The notes: a model not told the origin generated them from the sequence alone. 64,000 nucleotides of DNA from Tellurirhabdus rosea (GCF_026278345.1 NZ_CP111085.1:942001-1006000); one strand, 5' to 3'. Positions 1 to 8,321 are shown, counted from the stretch's first letter. Numbers and translations: made by a program.

Positions 1-1
1 G

Positions 2-931
2 CACGGGCGACTCACCCTGCGTTCGGCCATTATCCGTCAGTGGCTCGATGACGAACCGGCCAGCTGGACTAAACGGCAGTTGATCGACCGGCGGGCGCGG
101 GCGCACGGGGACGTGTACGAACTGGAGCCGATTGCCGCGCGCAAAACCATTCAGTTGCCCAACTGCAAGGTGCATCTGTTCAAGCCGACGCACTCGGGCA
201 GGCCGCTCCCGGTCATCATTGCCTATCATGGGGGCGGGTTTTTCTACGACTTTGTCCCGATGGCCGAAGCGTATTACCGGCATCTGGCCAACCAGACGGG
301 CTTTCTGGTGGTGGCTCCGGATTACCGGGTCGCTCCGGAACACCCGTTCCCGGCGGCGACCAACGACAGCTACGAAACCTTCAAATGGGTACTGGCCAAC
401 ATTGCCCGTGAAGACGGAGACCCCGCCCGGATTGCCGTCTGGGGCGACAGCGCCGGTGGTAACCTGGCCGCCGTGGTGACGCAGAAGGCCCGCGACGAAG
501 GGCTCACGGACGCGATTGATCTACAGATTCTGGTTTATCCGGCGGTCGATATGTACTCCGAGGAGTCCGAGTCGTTCCGGAAGTTTGGCGTGGGGTACAT
601 TCTGTCGCAGGCCAGCATGGAATTTATCCGCAACGTGTACACTGCCGGGGCCGACTGCCGGAATCCGGAGATTTCGCCCCTGCTGCATAAAAACTTTGGT
701 CAGCTGCCGCCCTGCCTGCTGGTTACCGCCGAATTCGATCCCCTCCACGACCAGGCCATTGCTTACGCCAAGCGACTGGAGAAAGCCGGAATCGAGGTTC
801 ATCACCGCGAGTTTAAGGGCATGCTGCACGGGTTTGTCGGGCCGGTGGATGTGTTTCCGCACGCCAACGACCGGTTTATGGAGATGGCCGTGGAGTTTCT
901 GTCTGTGCTGAAAACAAAAAAGCGCGGCTGA
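2..931 (+). CDS. alpha/beta hydrolase fold-3 (HSL-type) esterase, 5' end outside window
   Basis: This is a serine esterase/lipase of the hormone-sensitive-lipase class, which hydrolyses carboxyl esters. The reading frame is open to the left edge without a stop, so the gene starts outside the window; the first in-frame start-like codon here is a TTG at 80, which is probably internal. Counting from that TTG, the oxyanion-hole motif HGGGF lies at residues 50-54 and the nucleophile elbow GDSAGG at 122-127 (Ser124). The acid is in AEFDPLHD and the base in GMLHGF near the C-terminus. The triad is complete and in the family's order. No signal peptide can be judged because the N-terminus is missing. 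A strong terminator follows at once. The substrate is unknown. Confidence 0.88.
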   Translation, partial: HGRLTLRSAIIRQWLDDEPASWTKRQLIDRRARAHGDVYELEPIAARKTIQLPNCKVHLFKPTHSGRPLPVIIAYHGGGFFYDFVPMAEAYYRHLANQTGFLVVAPDYRVAPEHPFPAATNDSYETFKWVLANIAREDGDPARIAVWGDSAGGNLAAVVTQKARDEGLTDAIDLQILVYPAVDMYSEESESFRKFGVGYILSQASMEFIRNVYTAGADCRNPEISPLLHKNFGQLPPCLLVTAEFDPLHDQAIAYAKRLEKAGIEVHHREFKGMLHGFVGPVDVFPHANDRFMEMAVEFLSVLKTKKRG

Positions 932-952
932 ATGGAACAACCGCGCTTTTTT
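916..952 (+). terminator. rho-independent terminator of the hydrolase
   Basis: The 7-bp stem AGCGCGG/CCGCGCT (921-927 and 941-947) is flanked by A and T runs that extend the pairing. The T-run follows on the + strand, and the left side overlaps the last codons of the hydrolase. Confidence 0.8.
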
Positions 953-1242
953 AACACCCTCTCTTACCCTACAAAATGTAGTATCTTTAATCGGCCTAAG
1001 CCGTTTGTGTCTCGTTTGACATTGTAAAACTGCACCCGAAAAAAGAGGCAGAGTATGAGGAACATCACCTTCCAGCCTGACTTGTATTAGCCCAACTTCC
1101 GCTCGGAGCCAACCCACTATCAGCCAATGCCTTACTGACAAAAATAGTCCGTCACCAAACCTCCTCGGCTAGCATTTTTTACAAAAAATAACCGCACCCC
1201 TGTTTGGGAGTGCGGTTATTTTTTGGCGTACGGCGCCGAGAC
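932..1242. other. intergenic region, no gene seen
   Basis: This 311-bp gap lies between two convergent genes. Apart from the hydrolase terminator on the left and the SDR terminator on the right, I see no convincing reading frame, tRNA or repeat in it. Confidence 0.6.
1184..1224 (-). terminator. rho-independent terminator of the SDR gene
   Basis: The inverted repeat AAATAACCGCAC against GTGCGGTTATTT has a short loop and runs into a T-rich tract on the - strand. It lies about 20 bp beyond the stop codon of the minus-strand SDR gene. Confidence 0.75.
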
Positions 1243-2226
1243 TTAATTCAGGGACAGCGCGCTAAGCAGGTCGTTTTTAACGCGGTTGGCCTTATACCGG
1301 TACTTCAGCTTGTCGTAGGTGCTCATGTCCCGACCGAAAGCCCAGATCAGCGCCATCGTGGCGACGGTGCCCGCGAGCAGGGCGGGGAACATCCAGTCGC
1401 TGCTGCGTTCGGTGCGTTCCTCCTCGCCTTCGCGTTGCATGAGTTTACGCATGCTGGAGGCGTTCATCTGGTCCGGCATGAAATGCCCCATCGCCACCTG
1501 CGCTTTGTTCATGAAACCGGAAATGATTTTGTCTTTGCCGCTCATGAGGGCATCGTAGCCATCCTTCGCCACGGCGGCAGGGTCGCCGGTGGCCTGGGCC
1601 ATTTTGTGGGCGCGGGTGCCTTCTGCCCCGGCGGCGTTGAAGAAGTTGGTGTCCGTAGCGCCCGGCAACAGGGCCGTTACGGTAATATTGGTGTCTTTGA
1701 GCTCGTTGCGCAGCGCTTCCGAGAACGAATAAACAAAGGACTTGGTCCCTCCGTAAACCGCCATCATCGGGTTAGGCATGATGGATACCACCGAGGCCAG
1801 ATTCAGGATTTTTCCCTCCCCTTTCTGGATCATGTCTTTCAGATACAGCTTGGTGAGGTGAACCAGAGAGGTGACGTTGAGCTGGATGATGCTCAGTTCG
1901 CGCTGGAGGTCAGTTTCGTTGGCAAACATGCCGTATTCGCCCGCCCCCACGTTGTTGACCAGCACGTCTACATGCAGGCCCTGCCGCTTGGTTTCGTCGT
2001 AAACTTCCTCGGGCGCTTTGGGGTCGGTCAGGTCGCGGGCGACCGTGTGAATCTGCTGCGTCCCGTATTGCTGCCTGAACTGATCGGCTACTTCGCGGAG
2101 CTTATCGTCCTGGCGTGCCACCAGGACCAGATTGTAGCCATCCTGTGCAAAAAGCTTGGCAAGTTCATGCCCAATGCCGCTGGTTGCGCCGGTTACCAGC
2201 GCCGTTTTTCCCGTTTGTGTTTCCAT
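1243..2226 (-). CDS. SDR family NAD(P)-dependent oxidoreductase with C-terminal membrane segment
   Basis: This is a classical short-chain dehydrogenase/reductase. The Rossmann motif TGATSGIG is at about residues 11-18, NNVGAG takes the place of the structural NNAG, a Ser lies in ASVVSIM, and the catalytic YGGTK has the YxxxK spacing. I chose the ATG at 2226 (METQTGK) over an upstream ATG at 2283, because family members begin only a few residues before the nucleotide-binding motif. After the enzyme domain there is an extension of about 80 residues with one hydrophobic stretch (FPALLAGTVATMALIWAF), so the protein is probably anchored to the membrane. The substrate cannot be inferred. The gene stands alone between a terminator and a repeat element. 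Confidence 0.87.
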   Translation of the reverse strand: METQTGKTALVTGATSGIGHELAKLFAQDGYNLVLVARQDDKLREVADQFRQQYGTQQIHTVARDLTDPKAPEEVYDETKRQGLHVDVLVNNVGAGEYGMFANETDLQRELSIIQLNVTSLVHLTKLYLKDMIQKGEGKILNLASVVSIMPNPMMAVYGGTKSFVYSFSEALRNELKDTNITVTALLPGATDTNFFNAAGAEGTRAHKMAQATGDPAAVAKDGYDALMSGKDKIISGFMNKAQVAMGHFMPDQMNASSMRKLMQREGEEERTERSSDWMFPALLAGTVATMALIWAFGRDMSTYDKLKYRYKANRVKNDLLSALSLN

Positions 2227-2334
2227 AACTATGCTTGCTTCAGAGTACGTTTGGGGTAGATGAACCCCATTCGGATAGAACAAGCCACGGGTAAACTTGT
2301 TGGGAAATACTCGCTAACGGGGTAAAAAATGAAG

Positions 2335-2443
2335 GTTGAACGTAGCTTCGCCTTAAAAAAGTTGAAGGTTTAAAGTTGAACGTAGCTTCGCCTCAATTAA
2401 ATAAAGGGGCAGAGCAACCTTAAACTTTAAACCTTCAACCTTT
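2335..2443. repeat. heptad-arm palindromic element 1
   Basis: This is a long imperfect palindrome. The right arm (about 2409-2443) reads in complement as units AGGTTGA, AGGTTTA, AAGTTTA and then the core GGTTGCTCTGC. The left arm (about 2360-2393) is the matching AAGTTGA, AGGTTTA, AAGTTGA and CGTAGCTTCGCC. A 19-bp stretch, GTTGAACGTAGCTTCGCCT, occurs twice (2335-2353 and 2375-2393). The right arm touches the stop codon of the DUF937/OmpA gene. It resembles elements near 21.5, 38.1, 46.7 and 56.5 kb. Confidence 0.8.
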
Positions 2444-3713
2444 ATTTCGTCACCACTTTGACCAGCACTTCGCGGCGGGTGGGTTTCCGGGAGGCCGAGG
2501 TGTCGGCTGGGTTGTAGCGGACACCCGTTCCGAAGCCTACGGCGTCAATGCGCATCAGGTCTACGCCTGCGTCGATCAGCTGCTGCTTGAGCACGTATAC
2601 CCGTTTGGTCGACAGCACTTTGTTGGTCATGGGCAGGGTGGCGTCGTTGGCGTATCCGATGAGCTGAATCTGAAGTCTGGGATTGGCCTTCAGCAGATTA
2701 GCCAGTTCGGTGATGGCTGGCTGGGTCGTTGCTGCCGGCGTAAGCGACCCTTTCTCAAAAGCCAGAAAAGGCTGTTTGAAGGCCCGTCCTGCCGGTTCGG
2801 GGGAAGCCAGGTAGGCGGCCAGCTCGGCGGTGGCGGTTCCGGCGGCCGCCGGGGTTGCCGAAACGGGCGCCGTGGCGCTGCCGCTCACCGGGGTAGCCGT
2901 CAGCCGTTTGGTCGAGTCGGTGGCCGTCGAGTCCTTATAATCCGTGGAAATAGCCGTTTCCTCGTAGTCGGAGTAATTCTGGGTATTGTTCCAGATGTAG
3001 TACCCTCCACCGGCCAACGCCACCAGCACCAGCGCGCCGATGCCCCATTTGGCCAGCGACCCGTTGGAGTCTTCGTCCGGCTCGGGCACAAAGCGGGGCC
3101 GTTCCTGCAATACCGGGCGTTCGATGGTGGCCGACCGTTTGGCCGGGGTCACACCCAGCGCCAGCAGTTGCTGGATGTTCAGGCCCTCGCCCATTTTGTC
3201 GAGCAGCCGTTCCGGAGTGTTTTCCACGATGCGGTCTCGCTGGTCGGCGAGCAGGGACGCCAGAGCATCGGCATCCATTTTCTTCTCCAGAACCAGTTGG
3301 TGGAGCGTACCGAGGGCGACCGGCGTCATCAGACCCAGCAGCGTAATGGCCGCCGAGTTTTTGATGTTGGCGTAGCTGGAGATCATGGTCCCCATCGAGC
3401 TTTTCATGGCCGGCAGCAGGTGGCTGATGCTGTTGCTGCCCGCTTCGGCCAGGCGACTGACCTGTTCGGGGTCTTTCAGCAGGTCGGGGAAAGAGGCAAC
3501 CAGAGAACCATCGTACTTGCCCTTCTGGATGGCGTTGAAAAGCTGGTTAACGCCGATTTCGGTGGTGGTTCGTTTCATCAGCCCGGCCACGATCGTACAG
3601 ACAATGCCCTCCAGGGCAGTACGGGTTTTTTCCGGATTCTCGTCTACGTAGTACGCAGCGCGTGAAACAACAGTGTCGGTTAAGTTCTCCTTCAGTACGG
3701 CTACTAAATTCAT
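2442..3713 (-). CDS. DUF937 domain/OmpA family envelope protein
   Basis: The protein has 423 residues in three parts. Residues 1 to about 200 form a helical DUF937-type region. A single transmembrane segment (GALVLVALAGGGYYIW, about 231-246) is followed by a Thr/Ala/Ser-rich linker. The C-terminal OmpA-like domain (about 315-423) carries LIGYANDATLP, LSTKRVYVLKQQL and a closing RREV motif. OmpA domains bind peptidoglycan, so the protein probably tethers the inner membrane or a cytoplasmic DUF937 part to the cell wall. The topology, with a single inner-membrane helix and no signal peptide, differs from classical outer-membrane OmpA. The DUF937 role is unknown. The gene stands alone, with a repeat element just after its stop. 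Confidence 0.85.
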   Translation of the reverse strand: MNLVAVLKENLTDTVVSRAAYYVDENPEKTRTALEGIVCTIVAGLMKRTTTEIGVNQLFNAIQKGKYDGSLVASFPDLLKDPEQVSRLAEAGSNSISHLLPAMKSSMGTMISSYANIKNSAAITLLGLMTPVALGTLHQLVLEKKMDADALASLLADQRDRIVENTPERLLDKMGEGLNIQQLLALGVTPAKRSATIERPVLQERPRFVPEPDEDSNGSLAKWGIGALVLVALAGGGYYIWNNTQNYSDYEETAISTDYKDSTATDSTKRLTATPVSGSATAPVSATPAAAGTATAELAAYLASPEPAGRAFKQPFLAFEKGSLTPAATTQPAITELANLLKANPRLQIQLIGYANDATLPMTNKVLSTKRVYVLKQQLIDAGVDLMRIDAVGFGTGVRYNPADTSASRKPTRREVLVKVVTK

Positions 3714-3938
3714 AAATCTATTGAGACAAATTCTTTTTCATCAACCAGCCACCTACATGGCCCCGGCCCCTCATCTGCTTTCACCTGTAGCTGACGAACG
3801 CCATACAGAGGTTAAAAATAGAAACGTTTTGAAGAAAGTTAAAAATTAACGTGAAAAGTTAATGGTATCCTAATCCCGCCTGTCCGACCGGCCTGAACCA
3901 TTCCCTTTTCCCGTTTCTTTTTCCTTTTTGCAATCCGC

Positions 3939-4961
3939 TCAGGCTCCTTCGAACTGACGCAGGAAACGGACGTCATTTTCCGTAAAGAGCCGCAGGTCAC
4001 GAATCTCGTATTTCAGCATCGCAATCCGTTCGATGCCCATTCCAAAGGCAAAACCCGTAAACTCCTTGGGGTCGATGCCGCAGTTGCTCAGTACGTTGGG
4101 GTCCACCATGCCTGAACCGGCAATCTCGACCCAGCCCGTTTGTTTGCAGACATTACAGCCGGCCCCTTTGCAGATCAGGCAGGAAATATCGATTTCGGCG
4201 CTCGGCTCCGTAAACGGAAAGAACGAGGGCCGGAAGCGGATTTTGGTGTCTTTCCCGAACATCTCCTTCACGAAGTGGTAGAGCGTATCCTTAAGGTCCC
4301 GGAAACCTACGTTCCGGTCCACATACAGCCCTTCGACCTGGTGGAAAAGGCAGTGCGCCCGGGCCGAAATCGCCTCGTTGCGGTAAACCCGGCCCGGCAT
4401 GATCGCCCGCAACGGCGGTTTCTGACGCTCCATCAGGCGGACCTGAACGTTGGAAGTATGCGTCCGCAGCAGTACGTCCGGATTGGTCTGGACAAAGAAC
4501 GTGTCCTGCATATCCCGGGCGGGGTGATTGTCCGGGAAGTTGAGCGCGCCGAAATTGTACCAGTCCGTTTCGATTTCCGGTCCGTCGGAGACGCTGAAAC
4601 CGATGCGGCCGAAAATGGTAATGATCTGCTGGCGGACGATGGAAAGCGGATGCAGCGCGCCGGTCTGGTTGGGCACCACCGGCAGCGTCAGATCGGGAAC
4701 CGGACCGGCATGTCCCCCGGAATTCTCTTCCACCAGCGCTTTGTAATCGGTAAAACGCTGCTGCGCGAAATCCTTCAGGCTGTTCAGTTCCTGACCAACG
4801 GCCCGGCGGTCTTCCTGGGGAACGGTCTTGAGTTTTTCAAACAACTCCGCCACGGCTCCCTTTTTAGCCACGAACCGCAGCCGGAACAGCTCCAGTTGGT
4901 CTTTGGTCTGAACTTCAAATTGTTCAATCTCCTGATATATTTCTTTTACTCTGTCCAGCAT
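3939..4961 (-). CDS. pheS: phenylalanyl-tRNA synthetase alpha subunit
   Basis: This is the catalytic alpha chain of the cytoplasmic alpha2-beta2 enzyme that charges tRNA-Phe; the beta chain gene is not in the window. At 340 residues it has the normal length. An N-terminal coiled coil (about 1-90) precedes the class II aminoacylation core. Motif 2 (YRNEAISARAHCLFHQVEG), the Cys-containing CKGAGCNVCKQTGW segment and motif 3 (GFAFGMGIERIAMLKY) are all intact. A -7-like promoter box lies about 85 bp upstream, facing this gene. Confidence 0.97.
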   Translation of the reverse strand: MLDRVKEIYQEIEQFEVQTKDQLELFRLRFVAKKGAVAELFEKLKTVPQEDRRAVGQELNSLKDFAQQRFTDYKALVEENSGGHAGPVPDLTLPVVPNQTGALHPLSIVRQQIITIFGRIGFSVSDGPEIETDWYNFGALNFPDNHPARDMQDTFFVQTNPDVLLRTHTSNVQVRLMERQKPPLRAIMPGRVYRNEAISARAHCLFHQVEGLYVDRNVGFRDLKDTLYHFVKEMFGKDTKIRFRPSFFPFTEPSAEIDISCLICKGAGCNVCKQTGWVEIAGSGMVDPNVLSNCGIDPKEFTGFAFGMGIERIAMLKYEIRDLRLFTENDVRFLRQFEGA

Positions 4962-5045
4962 ACGCCAAAAAAAAATCTAAACCCAACAAGTTACCGGGCG
5001 GGCAATGTCCCATCTTATTAACCAGACCTTGCCGCCTCGTATCGG

Positions 5046-5053
5046 CAAAGATA
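5046..5053 (-). promoter_or_regulatory. candidate Bacteroidota -7 box for pheS
   Basis: TATCTTTG on the - strand matches TAnnTTTG exactly. It would give a leader of roughly 75-80 nt before the pheS ATG. I see no clear -33 box. Confidence 0.45.
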
Positions 5054-5113
5054 ACAATTCAACTTTTGAATATAGCATGAATTCATCCCCGGCTATCAGC
5101 CAATCCAACCTGC

Positions 5114-5145
5114 ACATCTGTTCAGTCTGGCAGGTGAACAGATGT
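5114..5145. promoter_or_regulatory. 11-bp perfect inverted repeat upstream of the first LytTR gene
   Basis: ACATCTGTTCA (5114-5124) and TGAACAGATGT (5135-5145) are perfect inverted repeats separated by 10 bp, inside the 323-bp gap (4962-5284) between divergent pheS and the LytTR gene. It could be an operator or an RNA hairpin. Reading frames exist across this gap on both strands, but their composition does not look protein-like and I do not call them. Confidence 0.5.
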
Positions 5146-5284
5146 ACAAAGTATAGACGGTACGGTTGTTGGGAATCTACTGGTAACGGCTGGTGCAGTC
5201 CACAGTTCGAAAAATCTTCCCGTTCTGCACTAATCGTCTTAAAACCAAGTGTTGTCAACCTTTTAACAGAATACTCTAGCTGCT

Positions 5285-5716
5285 ATGGAAACAATCCTGC
5301 GTGAGAACCTTTTCGACCAAGTGTCCACAAATTTCCCCAAAAGTGTGGAAAAAAAGTCCACTCCTGCCTCACTTCAGAAACTCCTGATTCCATTCTATGA
5401 CCGAAAACGCACTGTTTCTATCGACGAAATTGTACGCCTGGAAGGTTCGGGCAATTACACCAACTTCTTTTTGAAAGATGGCACCAAAATGCTGGTCTCA
5501 CGCACTCTGAAAGAGTATGAAGAACTGCTTGACGGACAGTCGTTTGTCCGCGTTCATAAATCATGCATCGTCAACCTCGGCTATGTCCGTCGGTTTTACA
5601 TCAAAAAAGAAGGCGAACTCGAACTGACTGATGGTCAGCAGGTTAAAATTTCCCGCCGCCGCGCCCAGATGTTCATCGACCGGATTCGTAATTTCCTGCC
5701 TACCTCTTCGCGCTAA
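5285..5716 (+). CDS. stand-alone LytTR DNA-binding protein
   Basis: This 143-residue protein is essentially one LytTR domain (about residues 35-138) after a polar N-terminal tail of about 30 residues. Typical family positions are visible: SIDEIVRLEGSGNYTNFF, the recognition-loop segment FVRVHKSCIVNLGYV, and ISRRRAQ near the end. There is no receiver domain and no membrane segment, so it cannot be a classical LytTR response regulator by itself. The next gene, 240 bp downstream on the same strand, is a clear paralog. The preceding 11-bp inverted repeat is a candidate operator. The targets are unknown. Confidence 0.85.
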   Translation: METILRENLFDQVSTNFPKSVEKKSTPASLQKLLIPFYDRKRTVSIDEIVRLEGSGNYTNFFLKDGTKMLVSRTLKEYEELLDGQSFVRVHKSCIVNLGYVRRFYIKKEGELELTDGQQVKISRRRAQMFIDRIRNFLPTSSR

Positions 5717-5912
5717 CCGTCTGGTATTGTGCAGGAGAGAATATTACGTTCCATACAGATTTTCAGCAATACGTAGAAATACGTATTCCAACTAGGGGAT
5801 TTACGTAATATCTATATCCACACCAGAACTAAAGGCTTGACATTCAGATGCTTAATTAACAACAAGCAAACTGGATGATCAAGCCTTTTTACGTTTCCAG
5901 GGGGGTAACCGT

Positions 5913-5920
5913 TATTTTTG
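5913..5920 (+). promoter_or_regulatory. candidate -7 box for the second LytTR gene
   Basis: TATTTTTG matches TAnnTTTG and lies 36 bp before the ATG at 5956. This supports that start over the in-frame ATG at 5875, which would sit upstream of the promoter. Confidence 0.5.
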
Positions 5921-5955
5921 TTGTGTCGATTCAGTCAGCCAACACGCCAAAAATT

Positions 5956-6366
5956 ATGGAATCTCCTGTACTTTCTTCCTCTTCGCTCCAGCCCAGCTTT
6001 CCTGACGCTTATCAGCGCGGCACTCAACGGATTGCCCTGCCCTACCTGAACCGCTCCGTCCTGATTTCAGTTGACGATATTGTCAGTCTTCAGGGCGAGG
6101 GGAACTATACGTATATCTTTACCCGTGACAAAAAGAAATACCTGGTTTCGAAGACGCTGAAGGCTTTTGAATCCATGCTGGACGAAAGCGTGTTCCTGCG
6201 TGTGCACAAGTCGTCCATTGTCAACATGGGCTATGTGCAGTTCGACAACTACCTGCCCGACCGCTGCGTGAAGCTCTCGGATGGCCAGGAAGTGAGTATT
6301 TCCCGCCGCCGTGCAAAAGAAATTAGCCTGCGTCTGCACCGCTACCGGATTACGCTTTATAACTAA
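5956..6366 (+). CDS. stand-alone LytTR DNA-binding protein, paralog of the preceding gene
   Basis: The protein has 136 residues. A Ser/Pro-rich N-terminal tail precedes one LytTR domain with VDDIVSLQGEGNYTYIF, FLRVHKSSIVNMGYV and VSISRRRAKE, closely matching the previous gene. The start at 5956 was chosen because a -7 box lies between it and the upstream in-frame ATG at 5875, and because the extra N-terminal residues are not protein-like for this family. There is no receiver or sensor domain. The 240-bp gap with its own promoter box suggests separate transcription from the first copy. A good terminator follows. Confidence 0.86.
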   Translation: MESPVLSSSSLQPSFPDAYQRGTQRIALPYLNRSVLISVDDIVSLQGEGNYTYIFTRDKKKYLVSKTLKAFESMLDESVFLRVHKSSIVNMGYVQFDNYLPDRCVKLSDGQEVSISRRRAKEISLRLHRYRITLYN

Positions 6367-6395
6367 GAAACCGTCCGTTTACGATATAACCAATG

Positions 6396-6424
6396 GCCGT
6401 TGCCCCATAGCAACGGCTTTTTTT
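6396..6424 (+). terminator. rho-independent terminator after the LytTR pair
   Basis: The perfect 8-bp stem GCCGTTGC/GCAACGGC with a 6-nt loop is followed by seven T. The T-run touches the stop codon of the convergent LpxR-type gene. Confidence 0.85.
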
Positions 6425-7427
6425 ATCGCACGCGGGCCGTCAGGCTGATTTTCCCCCAGTAGTGTTCGGCCCCGGTCCTGAATTCTTTGCCGCGGTAGCA
6501 TTGGGTCAGGGCCAGCCGGAAATTCTTCAGGACCGCTACCCAGCCGTACTCGGTCGTCCAGTAAAAGTGTTCCAGTTCTACCGAAGGCAGCGCGTAATAA
6601 TTTCGCGACCCGTTCAGCCAGCCGCCGCCCAGCAGTGAATTGTCCAGCACGCTTTGAAACACCGGACGGACAAAAGCGTAAACCTGAATTTTCCGCACCG
6701 GCACCGAAGCGTCATCGTCGTACATCCCGGAAGCACTCTGAAAATAGTCGTTGAAGCGGCCAATTCGCAGCATTCCTCCCAGGCCGAGCGAGTTTGTCAG
6801 CGTTCCCACGGTTGTTTCCACGCTGGCCGTCAGGTCGAAGGCCGGGTGAATGGGCGCAAAAGGCCGGGCTTCCCACCGGGCTGAGTAGCTGATGACGGGG
6901 TCGTTGCGGAGCTGGTTCACCCAGCCTTCTGCGCTTTTCTGTTTCAGATGCCGATGCATCCCGTTCTGCACTTCGCTCGCGCCGCTGACGGGTCCAATCA
7001 TGCCGAGCGTGAGCGCGGAGGTCAGTCGGGTGGCCCGCACGCGGTCGGTCGCTACCAGACTCCATGAGGTGAACAGATAACCGGCATAAGGCCGGTCGTA
7101 CGGGTACAGCTTGGGGGTCCGCTGCGAAGTGGATCGGGGCGTGTAGATTTCCTGACCGATTTCAAAACCATACAAATGGTCCGGGCGACTTTCCAGCGAA
7201 GCCGGCAGGTGAAGCAGCAGGCGGCGAAAGGGATTGCGCCGGCCGGCGGTACTTTGCATGCCGACCCGCACTCCGTTGGTGAAATAGCGGTCGGTCACGT
7301 CCTTGGCCCGAATCTGGAAACCATCGTTTTCCAGCGAAAAATAGGCGTAGGCATGACGGGTAGAATCCTGCGCCCATCCCGGCAACGTAAGCCAGAGGCT
7401 GGCCGCAAGCAGCAGCAACTTCTTCAT
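6423..7427 (-). CDS. LpxR-type (DUF2219) outer-membrane lipid A deacylase family protein
   Basis: The 334-residue protein has a signal peptide (MKKLLLLAASLWLTLPGWAQ, cleavage after about 19-20). It is followed by the family's N-terminal signature ENDGF...DRYFTNGVRVG and then YDRPYAGYLF, with alternating beta-strand segments to the end. LpxR members are outer-membrane barrels that can remove the 3'-acyloxyacyl chain of lipid A. Whether this copy deacylates lipid A is an inference, since many Bacteroidota DUF2219 proteins are untested. A -7-like box lies about 35 bp upstream. The start is the ATG directly before the signal peptide. Confidence 0.82.
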   Translation of the reverse strand: MKKLLLLAASLWLTLPGWAQDSTRHAYAYFSLENDGFQIRAKDVTDRYFTNGVRVGMQSTAGRRNPFRRLLLHLPASLESRPDHLYGFEIGQEIYTPRSTSQRTPKLYPYDRPYAGYLFTSWSLVATDRVRATRLTSALTLGMIGPVSGASEVQNGMHRHLKQKSAEGWVNQLRNDPVISYSARWEARPFAPIHPAFDLTASVETTVGTLTNSLGLGGMLRIGRFNDYFQSASGMYDDDASVPVRKIQVYAFVRPVFQSVLDNSLLGGGWLNGSRNYYALPSVELEHFYWTTEYGWVAVLKNFRLALTQCYRGKEFRTGAEHYWGKISLTARVR

Positions 7428-7461
7428 GAAAAGCGAACGGTGAGTAATGCCGGTACTCGCA

Positions 7462-7469
7462 CAAAGATA
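7462..7469 (-). promoter_or_regulatory. candidate -7 box for the LpxR-type gene
   Basis: TATCTTTG on the - strand lies 35 bp before the ATG. It matches TAnnTTTG exactly and is identical to the boxes before pheS and pyrH. Confidence 0.45.
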
Positions 7470-7501
7470 ATACCGAACTCCAGTCGCTGTCTGAAAAAAG
7501 A

Positions 7502-7525
7502 AAACCCCGTCGTTGGACGGGGTTT
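7502..7525 (-). terminator. rho-independent terminator after the first PorT-like gene
   Basis: The 10-bp perfect stem AAACCCCGTC/GACGGGGTTT has a 4-nt loop. On the - strand it runs into a T/C-rich tract. It lies 24 bp past the stop of the minus-strand gene. Confidence 0.8.
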
Positions 7526-7548
7526 CATCAGGTTATGTATGGGAGCGA

Positions 7549-8226
7549 TTAAAAGCCGAATCCAGCCGTGATCTGCCACAAATTGCCCCGGGTGGTAAAG
7601 CGGCTATCGTTTTGCGGCGTCTTGATACCCACGCGGGACAAGTCTGACAATCCACCCTCGTAGCGCACGTCAAGCTGCAACCCGAGCAGGCTGAGCCCCG
7701 CCCCGGCCTGGTAGCCGAAGATGGCTTGTTTGTAAGTTTGGTCCACCGGCTGCGTCGTATACTGGTTAACGGCATCCTTGAACGACTTACTTTCCGAAAT
7801 CGGCAGGGAAGCCAGCGGACCGGCGTTCAGGCGCAGGGGGCCAAGTTTGTAACCAACCATCAGCGGAATATCAATGGTTGTGGTTTTGATGTCGACACGC
7901 TGGGTCGTAGATGTCATGCCCGTTCTCACTATATCGAACGAACCACCTTTGGCCGATACCAGGACTTCCGGCTGGATGTACAGTTTTTTGCCAAGACGGG
8001 CATATACCCCGCCGACAAAGCCCGTGCGGCGGCTTTCACTTTCCTTGAAAAAATCGACAACTGCCTGGCCGCCCGTCATCACCGGGGAACCGTTGTCGAG
8101 GCGGGTGGCGCGAAGGCCGTCCGTCTGTAACTGGGAGAAATTGGCGCCGAACTTTACGCCAAACTTGATCGGCTGCGCCATCGACAGAGCGGGCAGCAGC
8201 CACAGCAGCCATAGGATTTTTTTCAT
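7549..8226 (-). CDS. PorT-like outer-membrane beta-barrel protein, copy 1
   Basis: The 225-residue protein has a signal peptide (MKKILWLLWLLPALSMAQ). Next come IKFGVKFGANFSQ, an opening strand shared by Bacteroidota PorT-type small barrels, then ARLGKKLYIQPEVLVS and a final strand ending in an aromatic residue (LWQITAGFGF). It is clearly a paralog of the next gene, with the same order of strands. The barrel probably has about eight strands and sits in the outer membrane. PorT itself belongs to type IX secretion, but small barrels of this kind are widespread and nothing here ties this copy to that system. Confidence 0.83.
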   Translation of the reverse strand: MKKILWLLWLLPALSMAQPIKFGVKFGANFSQLQTDGLRATRLDNGSPVMTGGQAVVDFFKESESRRTGFVGGVYARLGKKLYIQPEVLVSAKGGSFDIVRTGMTSTTQRVDIKTTTIDIPLMVGYKLGPLRLNAGPLASLPISESKSFKDAVNQYTTQPVDQTYKQAIFGYQAGAGLSLLGLQLDVRYEGGLSDLSRVGIKTPQNDSRFTTRGNLWQITAGFGF

Positions 8227-8256
8227 AAGTGAGTAGTTATTAGTGGGTACTTTGTC

Positions 8257-8321
8257 TATAGACCTTGCAAATTAACAGACAAAAATTCAGAATTCCCATC
8301 GGTTAGCCTGCAAGGTCTATA
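8257..8321. repeat. 13-bp perfect inverted repeat between the PorT-like paralogs
   Basis: TATAGACCTTGCA (8257-8269) and TGCAAGGTCTATA (8309-8321) are perfect inverted copies 39 bp apart. They lie in the 116-bp gap between the two barrel genes, 31 bp before the copy-1 ATG. No T-run follows, so this is less like a terminator than a regulatory hairpin or two operator half-sites. Confidence 0.6.

Noticed and set aside
1204-2259. Open frame of 351 codons on the + strand
   Set aside because: It is the shadow of the SDR gene on the opposite strand; composition and motifs support only the minus-strand gene.
4977-5304. Two overlapping frames of about 95 codons on opposite strands between pheS and the LytTR gene
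   Set aside because: Neither has a recognisable motif, signal or good start context, and the region holds an inverted repeat and promoter-like boxes.
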